Origin: Spirochaetales bacterium
GTDB taxonomy: Bacteria > Spirochaetota > Spirochaetia > SZUA-6 > RPPD01
DNA: 64,000 nt
Assembly: GCA_016934415.1 (NCBI GenBank)
Contig: JAFGSW010000021.1
Span: 28,719-92,718, forward strand
Direction: 5' to 3'
In this document: positions 54,686-63,945 of the stretch, in pieces
Numbering within the stretch: position 1 is the stretch's first letter
Layout of the letters: the number at the start of each line of letters is the position of its first letter
Made by a program: the position numbers and the translations under genes
The notes under the pieces: model-generated
The model's database searches: none
What the model was told of the DNA's origin: nothing
The model's input: the letters and a program-made list of their open reading frames with translations, nothing else

Positions 54686-56158
54686 ATGGAAAATAAGCGT
54701 TTCTTTTCGACCGGTATCATCTTTACCATGGTCTTCTGCATCCTTTTCCTCACCCAGTGCGAGCTCTTCCTGGGCAATGACGAAAACGCCAATGTCGGGA
54801 TCGATCTGAGCCGGTTCTACGGGGACGCGGGGAGCCGGGCGGTCACCGGCGTGCCGTCGGGAATCACCATTACCGGCGTCAAGATTTCCGTCTTCGGTCC
54901 GGGCATGACGCCGATCCAGAAGTGGGTCTCGGCCGGGGCCAGGTTCGTCAACATGTCCGTGCCGGCCGGGCAGGACAGGCATTTCACCCTGGAGGTGTTC
55001 TTTTCGAAAAATCCGAACAGCACATTTCTTTACGATGACCTTCGTTCCTATAAAGGCAGAACGATCGCCCCCGATCTGCGCCCCGGCATGTACGTGGGCC
55101 TGAAATTCCAGATGGTGGCCGGCGCGACGGCATTGCTGGTGCCGGATTATTATGGCCATATGATGTATTCAGCTGAAATAGTGGAAGATTTCGTTGAACC
55201 GAATACAGGAACGTTGGGTGTTGCCAGCACTATCTATCCAAACGATCTGGAAATCGCAACCGACGGCAGGATATTTGTCTCCAATACAAACGTCGAAGCA
55301 ATCAACTATCATAATTCTCTGAATCCTCCCGCTTCCCCTCCTCCTCCCGCACCGATTCCCATGACGAGCGCCCCTCCTACCGCTCTGGCAATGGATCGGG
55401 ACTGCTACATAAATATCAATAATGATCCTGGGAATATTATTGAAACGAATATCTTGTACATTTCTTCGGGGAACCAACTCTATTATTCCATTCTGGATGA
55501 TTCAACTTCCCTGCCGGGCCAACCCCCGCCGGCGCCCCAGTTTCCGGTGCAAATGACCGCGCCCGGTATGGGCGCGATCTCCGGCATGTCATTGGACCCG
55601 TGGACCCATATGCTCTATCTCGTCGGGCAACGAACGGTCGGTCTACGGGAATACGTCATTGTGAAATATGATCCGTTCATTCCCAACGGCCAAACATATG
55701 GCGCCATCGTCGGTCAGCCTGTGCAAATCCCGGAGTTCCGCACTCTACAGGACGTCCTTGCTAAGGATGACGGGGTATACGTGCTGAACCAGATCGACGA
55801 TCCGGCTGATAATACGACGCCGATCATCTTGAAATTCGATAAAAATCTTAATCTAATACAGAGTTTCGGTACTATTTCGTCATTAAATCAGGGCGGGCAG
55901 TGGCAAATTGTTCCTTCAACCGTCCCGGGTAAATTTTATCACCCCAAGCGTTTCTTCGCTCAGGAAAACGAGGGGCTCTATATTATTGACGACTCCGATT
56001 ACCTTTACCATGGTCCCAATTTTACTTTTGATTATGACAAACTCGTTTTTATCAATACGCAACTGGATCCAGCCAGTTGGAAGACATTCCCTAATGGTCA
56101 AACCGATGGCGCCGATCCTGGCGAGCCTTTTATATTTTTCGACGGGCCGCCTAGGTAA
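54686..56158 (+). CDS. Propeller-like lipoprotein, paralog of the 50518 gene
   Basis: 'FCILFLTQCELFLGNDENANVGIDLSRFYG' lipobox region and blocks shared with the 50518 product. Confidence 0.82.
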   Translation: MENKRFFSTGIIFTMVFCILFLTQCELFLGNDENANVGIDLSRFYGDAGSRAVTGVPSGITITGVKISVFGPGMTPIQKWVSAGARFVNMSVPAGQDRHFTLEVFFSKNPNSTFLYDDLRSYKGRTIAPDLRPGMYVGLKFQMVAGATALLVPDYYGHMMYSAEIVEDFVEPNTGTLGVASTIYPNDLEIATDGRIFVSNTNVEAINYHNSLNPPASPPPPAPIPMTSAPPTALAMDRDCYININNDPGNIIETNILYISSGNQLYYSILDDSTSLPGQPPPAPQFPVQMTAPGMGAISGMSLDPWTHMLYLVGQRTVGLREYVIVKYDPFIPNGQTYGAIVGQPVQIPEFRTLQDVLAKDDGVYVLNQIDDPADNTTPIILKFDKNLNLIQSFGTISSLNQGGQWQIVPSTVPGKFYHPKRFFAQENEGLYIIDDSDYLYHGPNFTFDYDKLVFINTQLDPASWKTFPNGQTDGADPGEPFIFFDGPPR

Positions 56159-56214
56159 AATCTAAAATCATTCGATTTATTAATTGAACCTGCCGCCGGC
56201 GGGCAAAAAAACAT

Positions 56215-56949
56215 ATGAATAATTTTCACAGGGATATAGTTGGGATAGTTATGATGCGTCATTTATCGAAATTAATTATTCTCATCCTCCTTTTCTCCTT
56301 CACCTCCTGCAGCGACATGATACAAAATCTTTCCATCCCCCAGCCCGAGGGAACGGATGTTTACATCCTAATTGATGTAACCGCCAGCTGCCAAAGTGCT
56401 CTTTCAAGGTTGAAAAGCGAACTCGTCTTGGCAGATAAAGACTATTGGATCGGTGCGGCGAATTTTGCGGATTTCCCGATCGCGCCATACGGCATTCCCG
56501 AAGATATTCCCTTCCGGTTGTTACAACCATTATCGTTTGATAAAAACGACGCTACCAACGCCATACTTGCAATAACTATTAATCCTTTGAGCGGGAACGA
56601 CACCCCTGAAGCGCATTTGGAAGCGCTCTACCAGCTCGCCACCGGCGAAGGGTACCCGCCGTACGTTTCCCCCACCGATCCCGGATGGCGAAATTCCCTG
56701 AAAAAGGCGGTCATCCTGATCACCGACGCCCCTTATCATATTGAGCCCGGTTATCCCGGGCATACCTATTCTCAAACCCTGAACGCTTTGGCGAGCAAAG
56801 GCATTATGGTCTTTGGGATTAATTTTGATGGAAAATCCAGCAATCTCATCAATATTGTAAACGATACGAACGGACAGATGTACCAGATTCCGAGCGACGG
56901 AACCGGGATCAACCAGACGATCGGGACAATCATCGATTCGCTGTTGTAG
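56215..56949 (+). CDS. VWA-like lipoprotein (probable start 56251)
   Basis: 'LIILILLFSFTSCSDMIQNL' lipobox; 'DVYILIDVTASCQSALSRLKSEL', 'LKKAVILITDAPYH'. Confidence 0.82.
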   Translation: MNNFHRDIVGIVMMRHLSKLIILILLFSFTSCSDMIQNLSIPQPEGTDVYILIDVTASCQSALSRLKSELVLADKDYWIGAANFADFPIAPYGIPEDIPFRLLQPLSFDKNDATNAILAITINPLSGNDTPEAHLEALYQLATGEGYPPYVSPTDPGWRNSLKKAVILITDAPYHIEPGYPGHTYSQTLNALASKGIMVFGINFDGKSSNLINIVNDTNGQMYQIPSDGTGINQTIGTIIDSLL

Positions 56950-57373
56950 GGTTCAGTTGGTCAATCGGTCCCGGAGATTTATAAATAAGGGGTCAATAAA
57001 TCGCAGCCTTTGCTGAAGAAGGAACATGGAGCGCATAATTTTCGCGGCAGGTAATTTACCCGATTGACCGTTGAGCGATTATTCGCTACCATGGGCGCCA
57101 TCCGGCTGATACCGAAATACGAGCTTACAGCCGGTTCACTCGTCGCGCACTCAATCGCATAAAGACATAAGAAAGTCGGGAAGATGAAAAGGTTGGCAGT
57201 CTTCCGTATGCCGTATTATATCCTCACCCCTCTACACTCCGACGGAGACGCGCCGATGATTTCCGGGGCGATAACGGCTGCAACATCCGACGCGTTCACG
57301 AAGTTATAATACTATAGAAATATATCTTTAGTCATCGATTTTTTCGTTTTTTGAGAAGTAAAGGAAGGATACC

Positions 57374-59038
57374 ATGAAAACGAAATCCATTATCATGTGC
57401 CTCGCCCTCGTGCTCCTGGCCGCCCCCGCCTTCGCCGAGGTACCGGGAAGCGACGAGCCCTATTCCCTCGTCATCACGCCCTCGCTCACCGGGAGCCTGA
57501 TCCTGCCCATCGGCGTGTTCACCGACCTTACCGACCTGGGCGGCGGCGCGGAGATCGGCGTGCAGGTGCGGAACGTCTTCTTCAAGAACGCCGTCCTGCG
57601 GCTCCTCTTCGGGTATAATTTCGTGGCCGAGCACATACAGTCCGTGGATTCTTTCGGCGTTTCCTCACTCGCCCTGTTCGCCGGCTACGCCATTCCCCTG
57701 TCGGACGCCTTCTCCATCACCCCGCTCGTCGGCGGCGGCTACGTCGGCCACGTCGTGAGCGCCACCGACACCGCACTCTATTTCGATCCCGAGCTGCGCC
57801 TGCAGGTGGATTTCTCCCTGAGTTTCTCCCCGTCCTTTTCCATATACGCCGCGCCGTATTTCACCTTCTTCTTCGAGCAGTCGAACCTCGGGCTGTACGC
57901 CGGCCTCAACCTCGGGGCCGCGCTTTCCTTCACCGTGCCCCTGGGAGCGGGATCCGGATCGGTCCCCGGACCGGGGCCGGCCCCCGTCCCCCTTCTGCCC
58001 GGAGACGTCTTCCTCTCGCGCGACCTCCCCGCTTTTTCGCCCAACAACGACGGGATCAAGGACGTGATTGTGTTCCAGCCCAAGGCGGGCGGAGCGTTCA
58101 ACCAGTTCGAGATCGCGATCGTCGACGGGGAGAAACGGACGGTCAAATCGATGCGGGGCGGCTCAACCCTGCCCCGCGAGTGGGTGTGGAACGGCGCAAA
58201 AGACGACGGGAACGTCGCGGCGGACGGAACGTACACCGCCGTGCTCACCCTGACCGGTTCCTCGGGCAAGGCGACCGCCTCCTCTGAACCCTTCGACCTG
58301 GACACCGTCGGCGTGGCGGCGGCCCTCTCGGTCTCTCCCAAGCGCTTTTCACCGGACGGCGACGGCGCGGCCGACACGGCCTCGATCGCCCTCACGCTCA
58401 CAGATCCCGGCGACTTGAACGACTGGTCCCTGAAAATCCTCGATCCGGCGGGGAACCTTTTCCTCGAACGCCGCTCGCTCGATCCCAAGACCGCCGCCTT
58501 CGCCTGGAACGGAACCTCGGCCGCGGGCGAGCTCGTCCAGTCGGCGTCCGAGTACCCGGTCGAGGCCACCGCCTACGACCGCGCCGGCAACGCGGTCGTT
58601 CTCAAAGGCACGGTCTCCACCGACATCCTCATCCAGAGGTTCGGCAGCCGCGTGAAGGTGGTCATCCCGAGCATCATCTTCGAGGGATTCAACGCCGACT
58701 TCCGCCAGGGCAAGCCCGAGCAGGTGGCGAAAAACCTGGAGATCCTCGATCGTCTGGGACAGATCTTCAGGAAGTACGCCGGGTACAACCTGATCGTGGA
58801 AGGGTACGCCGTCAATATCTACGACGATCCGGTTCGCATGGAGAGGGAAAACCGCGAAGCCCTGCTCCCGCTCTCGAAAAAGCGCGCCGAGTCGATCCGC
58901 CTGGCCCTGATTGAGCGCGGGTTCGCCGCCGCCCGGATCAAGGCCGTGGGCAAGGGCAATGCCAATCCGGTCGTCCCGTATAAGGACAAGGCCAACCAGT
59001 GGAAGAACCGGCGCGTGGAGTTCATCCTGGAAAAATAG
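57374..59038 (+). CDS. OmpA-family outer membrane protein with FlgD-like Ig repeats
   Basis: Signal peptide; barrel-like N-terminus; 'FSPNNDGIKDVIVF' and 'FSPDGDGAADTASI'; C-terminal OmpA 'NLIVEGYAVNIYD...SKKRAESIRLALIERGFAAARIKAVGKGNANPV...WKNRRVEFILEK'. Confidence 0.92.
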   Translation: MKTKSIIMCLALVLLAAPAFAEVPGSDEPYSLVITPSLTGSLILPIGVFTDLTDLGGGAEIGVQVRNVFFKNAVLRLLFGYNFVAEHIQSVDSFGVSSLALFAGYAIPLSDAFSITPLVGGGYVGHVVSATDTALYFDPELRLQVDFSLSFSPSFSIYAAPYFTFFFEQSNLGLYAGLNLGAALSFTVPLGAGSGSVPGPGPAPVPLLPGDVFLSRDLPAFSPNNDGIKDVIVFQPKAGGAFNQFEIAIVDGEKRTVKSMRGGSTLPREWVWNGAKDDGNVAADGTYTAVLTLTGSSGKATASSEPFDLDTVGVAAALSVSPKRFSPDGDGAADTASIALTLTDPGDLNDWSLKILDPAGNLFLERRSLDPKTAAFAWNGTSAAGELVQSASEYPVEATAYDRAGNAVVLKGTVSTDILIQRFGSRVKVVIPSIIFEGFNADFRQGKPEQVAKNLEILDRLGQIFRKYAGYNLIVEGYAVNIYDDPVRMERENREALLPLSKKRAESIRLALIERGFAAARIKAVGKGNANPVVPYKDKANQWKNRRVEFILEK

Positions 59039-59047
59039 GTTAGGGCG

Positions 59048-59149
59048 ATGAAGACGCAGGTTCGAATCGTAATTTTCGCTTCATTCGCTTTGCTGCTCCT
59101 CTCTTGCTCGGACATGATTTCCGGCTTGAGGGCAGTCACAGTTGAATAG
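59048..59149 (+). CDS. 33-aa lipoprotein signal-peptide stub
   Basis: 'MKTQVRIVIFASFALLLLSCSDMISGLRAVTVE*'; starts 10 nt after the OmpA stop; below the ORF-track threshold. Confidence 0.6.
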   Translation: MKTQVRIVIFASFALLLLSCSDMISGLRAVTVE

Positions 59150-59170
59150 TATTACAGGAATCAATTTTCA

Positions 59171-59204
59171 AAGGTTGCCCCGAAAATGGGACAACCTTTT
59201 TTTT
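59171..59204 (+). terminator. Rho-independent terminator
   Basis: 'aaggttgccccgaaaatgggacaacctttttttt'. Confidence 0.85.
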
Positions 59205-59305
59205 ATGGACAGAAATATGGCCATCAAAAAGAACATAAGTATTTGAGGAGAGTATTGAAAAGACGACCCTTTAGCGAGAAAGCGGATCGGACGGTCCCTG
59301 CCATA

Positions 59306-60631
59306 TCACCCCCCCGCGTTCCCGTAGGAATCGTAAGAGCCGAATCCATACATGATGAGGCCGAAATTCACGGGGCCCGAGATCACGTGGATACCCTCCG
59401 CTACGCTCAGTTGAGCGCCGAGGTAATCCGCGTCGATCGGCGTGAAGAGCGAAGCCGATACCGGGGCGCCGTCCAATCGCATCCCCGAAACGGCGCCGGC
59501 GGGGACGATGAGATTGACGTAATTGCCGGGAAGATCGGAGGTCGGCGTGCAAAATGAGTATTGAGTACGGAATTGCCGCTCCCCCGGGACGAAGAGCATC
59601 AGCGGATCGCCATTATTTCCAGTGGTGCCGACGGTCGTTCCCCCCTGCGCGTACTGGGCCACAAGCACCGGGCGGTCGGCCGTGACGACGGCATTGGCGG
59701 TGAGAAGGCCCTCGTAGAATTGGCCCGCGTCGAGGGTCGCGACCTGGGACCCGTTCCAGGAAACATTTGTCCCGTCGGAGGCGGCAAGGATTCGGACAAC
59801 GTCCGCGGTACGTCCCATGAAGGGAACGAGCCGAAAGCAGATGTCCCAGGCCGCGACGGGAATGAGCTGCTCGATCAGATGATCGCCGGCAACGGTGCCG
59901 GCCGGGACCTGGGTGATACCGTCTCCGGAAAAAACGGCGACCGGCTTGTCGGAAACGATATGGGTGCCCGTCATATCCCCGTCGGACCCCAGGTCGACAA
60001 GGCCGTAGGTCTGACCGCGGTCCATCGTTATCGAAAAGGGAACACCGGCGGTACGCGTCCCCACTGAGACCGTCGGCGTCACCGTCACGGCGGTGTCATC
60101 GGCGAGGCAGACGACGGTAAAGCGCGAACCGGGATACGGCGTGCCGAAATACGATCGATACGACAAGACATAATATTCGCCGCCGCACGACTGCACCGGA
60201 AGGGCGAGAAACGTGTCGCTCGAATAATGCTCATGGTTCAGTCCGCACACGGTCACGGGACGCGAGGCCGTGACGCGGACTCCCAGGTCCTCCACCGCGT
60301 CGCTCGAGGCGACGCACACGGTCCAATCAAACGTCACCCTGGCCGCGCCCCGGGCGGAAAAAGAAAAAGCGCGGGTTAACGACAACCCCGGGACGGTCAC
60401 CTCGCCCGTCGTATCGTAGTCTCCGGATATCAAAAGCGATATTTCGTGAGGATCGTTCGGTAAATCCATCGCATTAGCCGGAAACGCAACGTAGAATTCC
60501 GTTCCCCGCGTCTCCAGTCTTGCACCCGGAGCCGCAAGCCGGTACCGGCTGATCATATCCGAGCAGGAGATTATAATGAGGATTACCGCTGAAAAGACAA
60601 AAATGAATCTGGTATGAATAAGATATTTCAT
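59306..60631 (-). CDS. IgGFc-binding-like lipoprotein, paralog 1
   Basis: 'VILIIISCSDMISRYRLA' lipobox; 'GTEFYVAFPAN', 'DMTGTHIVSDKPVAVFSG', 'LIEQLIPVAAW' typical of IgGFc-binding N-terminal-type domains. Confidence 0.85.
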   Translation of the reverse strand: MKYLIHTRFIFVFSAVILIIISCSDMISRYRLAAPGARLETRGTEFYVAFPANAMDLPNDPHEISLLISGDYDTTGEVTVPGLSLTRAFSFSARGAARVTFDWTVCVASSDAVEDLGVRVTASRPVTVCGLNHEHYSSDTFLALPVQSCGGEYYVLSYRSYFGTPYPGSRFTVVCLADDTAVTVTPTVSVGTRTAGVPFSITMDRGQTYGLVDLGSDGDMTGTHIVSDKPVAVFSGDGITQVPAGTVAGDHLIEQLIPVAAWDICFRLVPFMGRTADVVRILAASDGTNVSWNGSQVATLDAGQFYEGLLTANAVVTADRPVLVAQYAQGGTTVGTTGNNGDPLMLFVPGERQFRTQYSFCTPTSDLPGNYVNLIVPAGAVSGMRLDGAPVSASLFTPIDADYLGAQLSVAEGIHVISGPVNFGLIMYGFGSYDSYGNAGG

Positions 60632-60850
60632 ACTTTAAAACCTCTTGCAGGTATTTAGCTTATAAATTTAGTCTGAATAGTATCATTATACACCGGTTCC
60701 CATATCAGCTCCAGCCGCAATATCAACCCTGAGCGCGCTTCAATCGCTTTCTTCGGGCTTAGTTCTTTTCGTCGCTATTTTCAAGCAATCAAATGCACAG
60801 GCATTCGGAATTGCAATAATATATAGTTACTATAAGGTCCACGTGCAACC

Positions 60851-62206
60851 TCATCCCCCCGCGTTCCCGTAGGAATCATTATAGCCGTAACCGTACATAA
60901 TGAGGCCGAATTTCTGAGGTCCGCTGACAAGGTGGTTTCCCTCCGTCACGCTCACGCGTGCCCAGTAGTAGTCGCCGTCGATTGAAGAAAAAAGCGAAGG
61001 GGATATAGCTGCGCCGTCCAACAGCATCCCGGAGACGGCGGTGGCGGGGACAATGAGATTGACGTAGTTGTCGGGAAAATCGGCGTGCGGCGCACAGAAT
61101 GAGTATTGCGTTCTGAATTGCCACGTCATCGGTACGAGGGCCATGAACGGATCGCCGGTGTTTGTAGGAGGATTGACGCTTTGGCTTCCCTGGGCGTAAT
61201 GGGCCGCAAGCACGGGATGATCGGCTGTGACGACGGCATTGGCGGTAAGGACTCCCTCGTAGAATTGACCCGCATTGAGTGTCGCGACCGGGGATCCGTT
61301 CCATGAAACAACCGTACCGTCGGAGGCGGCGAGAATTCTGACAGTGTCCGCGGTGCGGCCCATGAGGGGGACGAGCCGGTAGCGGGTTTCCCAGGCCGCG
61401 ACGGGAACGAGCTGCTCGGTCAGATGATCGCCGTAAGACGTACCGGCGGGCACAAAGGCCAGGGTATTCCCCGAAAAAACCGCGACCGGTTTGTCGGAAA
61501 CGATGTGGGTGCCCGTCATATCCCCGGTGGCCGCCAGATCACAGAGGCGGTAGGTCTGACCGCGGTTCATTGATATGGAATACGCAATACCGGCGGTGCG
61601 GCTCCCCGAGGTGACGGTCGGAGTAATGGCGACGGTCGTGGCGTCGGCGAGACCGACGACGGTGAATGACGAACCGGACATTAAAATGTATGATTGATAG
61701 TCCATGACATAATATTCGGTGCCGCACGACTGGACCGGCAGGGCGAGGAATGAATCACTCGTTCCCTGCTCATAATTCAATCCGCACACGACCACCGGTT
61801 GAGATGCGGTGACGTGTATTCCCAAATCTTCCACCACGTCGCTGGAGGCGACGCGAACGGTCCGACCGAAGGTCACCCGGGCGACGCCGTGCGCCGACAC
61901 GGAATACGCTTGCGTGAAGGACAGTCCGGGAACGACGACCTGCCCTGTCGTGTTATAATCACCCGATATCAGAAGCGATATCTCATACGGATTGCCCGTA
62001 TTCATCACAGGATTTTCCTGGAATGAAACAAAGAATTCCTTCCCCCTCGTCGCCTGGCCGGCATCCGGCTCTGCGAGCCGGTACCGGTTGATCATGTCAG
62101 AGCAGGAGATAATAATGAGGAATACCGACAAGCAGACGACAACGAATTTCAAACGATAAAGAAATTTCATACTTGCAATCCTTTTACGGGTATTTGTATC
62201 TAACAA
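60851..62206 (-). CDS. IgGFc-binding-like lipoprotein, paralog 2
   Basis: Full-length similarity to the 59306 product, including 'SCSDMINRYRLAEP', 'DMTGTHIVSDKPVAVFSG', 'GNAGG' C-terminus. Confidence 0.85.
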   Translation of the reverse strand: MLDTNTRKRIASMKFLYRLKFVVVCLSVFLIIISCSDMINRYRLAEPDAGQATRGKEFFVSFQENPVMNTGNPYEISLLISGDYNTTGQVVVPGLSFTQAYSVSAHGVARVTFGRTVRVASSDVVEDLGIHVTASQPVVVCGLNYEQGTSDSFLALPVQSCGTEYYVMDYQSYILMSGSSFTVVGLADATTVAITPTVTSGSRTAGIAYSISMNRGQTYRLCDLAATGDMTGTHIVSDKPVAVFSGNTLAFVPAGTSYGDHLTEQLVPVAAWETRYRLVPLMGRTADTVRILAASDGTVVSWNGSPVATLNAGQFYEGVLTANAVVTADHPVLAAHYAQGSQSVNPPTNTGDPFMALVPMTWQFRTQYSFCAPHADFPDNYVNLIVPATAVSGMLLDGAAISPSLFSSIDGDYYWARVSVTEGNHLVSGPQKFGLIMYGYGYNDSYGNAGG

Positions 62207-62366
62207 TATCGCTTTAGCAACATTATACCTCGATTTATGTATTTACTCCAGCCGTTCTGCTTCCATGAACAACGGAATAATCGGATGTTCGAAGCGTCGA
62301 ATTTCCCCGACAATTCCTTTGCCCCTTTCGGCTCAGCTCATGCCCGACCATCTTCGCAAAAAATCC

Positions 62367-62395
62367 TTGACATCTGTCGCCTTGCCCGATAGACC
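62367..62395 (+). promoter_or_regulatory. Putative promoter TTGACA / 17 nt / TAGACC
   Basis: Boxes at 62367-62372 and 62390-62395, ATG at 62405. Confidence 0.5.
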
Positions 62396-62404
62396 TTCAC
62401 TATC

Positions 62405-63838
62405 ATGAGAAAAGCATCATCCGTTACAACCGGCCGGTCGAAACTTCTCCGCTTCCCCGCGGGCTTCCTCTGGGGCGCCGCCGCGTCCTCGCATCAGGTG
62501 GAGGGCGGCAATTACAACAATTGGACGGAATGGGAGAGCGTTCCCGGCCATATCGCCGACGGCTCGAAATCCGGGAAGGCCTGCGACCACTACCGCCGGT
62601 TCGAGAAGGATTTCGACGACCTCAAGCGCCTCGGCTACAACACGCACCGGCTGTCGATCGAATGGAGCCGCCTCGAGCCGCGGCCGGGCGAGTGGAACGA
62701 AAAGGAGTTCGGGCATTACAGGCGCGTGCTGGGCGCGCTTAAAAAACGCGGCCTCAAACCGATGGTCACCCTCCACCACTTCACTAACCCGATCTGGTTC
62801 GAGCGCATGGGCGCGTTCGCCCATCCCGAGGCGCCGGCGATCTTCGAGCGTTTCGCCGTCCGGGCCGCGGAAGAGCTGGGGAATGGAATCAAACTCTGGT
62901 GCACGATCAACGAGCCGGTGATTTACTCGCATTTCGGTTACCTGGACGGCATCTGGCCGCCGGGGAAAAACGATTTTGGGCTCGCCTCAAGAGTGCTCCG
63001 CGGCATGATCGAGGCCCACCTCCTCGCCTACCGGGCTCTCCACCGCCTGCTCGGCCCGGACATCATGGCGGGAGTCGCCATGCACTTCCGCCTCTTCGAT
63101 CCGCTGCGGCCGGGAAACGCCGCCGATCGCTTCTCAGCCGGCGTCCTCGACTTTTTCCTGAACCGGTCCTTTCTCATCGCCCTCGTGAAAGGCGTCCTGT
63201 ACCCCCCGCTCGGCGTCCGGAAACGCCTGCGGCGCGGCGCGGGCGCGGTCGATTTTATCGGGGTCAACTATTACACCCGCGAAATGGTGCGCTTCAATCC
63301 GCGCCGCGGCGACGCTTTGTTTGCTGAAATGAGCACCCGGCCGGGCGCGAAGAGCAATTCGCTCGGCTGGGAGATCTACCCGCAGGGGCTTTATCGCGTC
63401 CTCGCGTACTGTTCGCGCTTCGGCCTCCCGCTCTACGTCACCGAAAACGGCACGACCGAGATCGATGACGCGGACCGCACGGCCTTCATCGCCTCCCACC
63501 TCGAAGCCGCGCACCGCGCCGTCCGCGCCGGCGCCGACGTCCGCGGCTACTACTACTGGTCCGCCCTCGACAACTTCGAATGGGCTGAAGGCTACACCGC
63601 CCGCTTCGGCCTCATCGGCGTCGATTTCAAGACGCAGAAGCGGACGATCCGGGGAAGCGCGCGCTTCCTGGCAAAGGTGGCCCGGCAAAACGCGCTCCCC
63701 TGGCCGCAGCCTTCACGAGGCACCACGAAGAACACGAAGGGAGAGAAGAGGACACGGAGCACACAAGGAGGATACGGAGAGCACGGAGGGGGAAAGGGAA
63801 AAGCTAAGGAAGCCAGGAAACCAGGAAAGAGGAAATAG
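62405..63838 (+). CDS. GH1 family beta-glycosidase with repeat-derived C-terminal tail
   Basis: 'FLWGAAASSHQVEGG', 'CTINEPVIYSHFGYLDGIWPPG' (acid/base), 'LYVTENGT' (nucleophile), 'YYYWSALDNFEWAEGY.ARFGLIGVDF'. Confidence 0.93.
   Translation: MRKASSVTTGRSKLLRFPAGFLWGAAASSHQVEGGNYNNWTEWESVPGHIADGSKSGKACDHYRRFEKDFDDLKRLGYNTHRLSIEWSRLEPRPGEWNEKEFGHYRRVLGALKKRGLKPMVTLHHFTNPIWFERMGAFAHPEAPAIFERFAVRAAEELGNGIKLWCTINEPVIYSHFGYLDGIWPPGKNDFGLASRVLRGMIEAHLLAYRALHRLLGPDIMAGVAMHFRLFDPLRPGNAADRFSAGVLDFFLNRSFLIALVKGVLYPPLGVRKRLRRGAGAVDFIGVNYYTREMVRFNPRRGDALFAEMSTRPGAKSNSLGWEIYPQGLYRVLAYCSRFGLPLYVTENGTTEIDDADRTAFIASHLEAAHRAVRAGADVRGYYYWSALDNFEWAEGYTARFGLIGVDFKTQKRTIRGSARFLAKVARQNALPWPQPSRGTTKNTKGEKRTRSTQGGYGEHGGGKGKAKEARKPGKRK
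63713..63797. repeat. Half copy of the CACGAAG-subtype element, overlapping the end of the GH1 ORF (element H)
   Basis: 'cacgaggcaccacgaagaacacgaagggagagaagaggacacggagcacacaaggaggatacggagagcacggaggg'. Confidence 0.75.
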
Positions 63839-63865
63839 AGGAACGAAGTAAACCAACTCGATAGA

Positions 63866-63945
63866 AGTCGCCCTGAGCGGAGCCTGCCCTTCGACTTGTT
63901 TCGGAGCATGTATGCTCCGAAACAAGTCGAAGGGTCGAAGGGTGA
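63866..63945. repeat. Long palindrome containing a 'CCCTTCGAC...' dispersed-repeat motif
   Basis: 'cccttcgacttgtttcggagcat gt atgctccgaaacaagtcgaaggg', preceded by 'gccctgagcggagcctg'. Confidence 0.85.
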
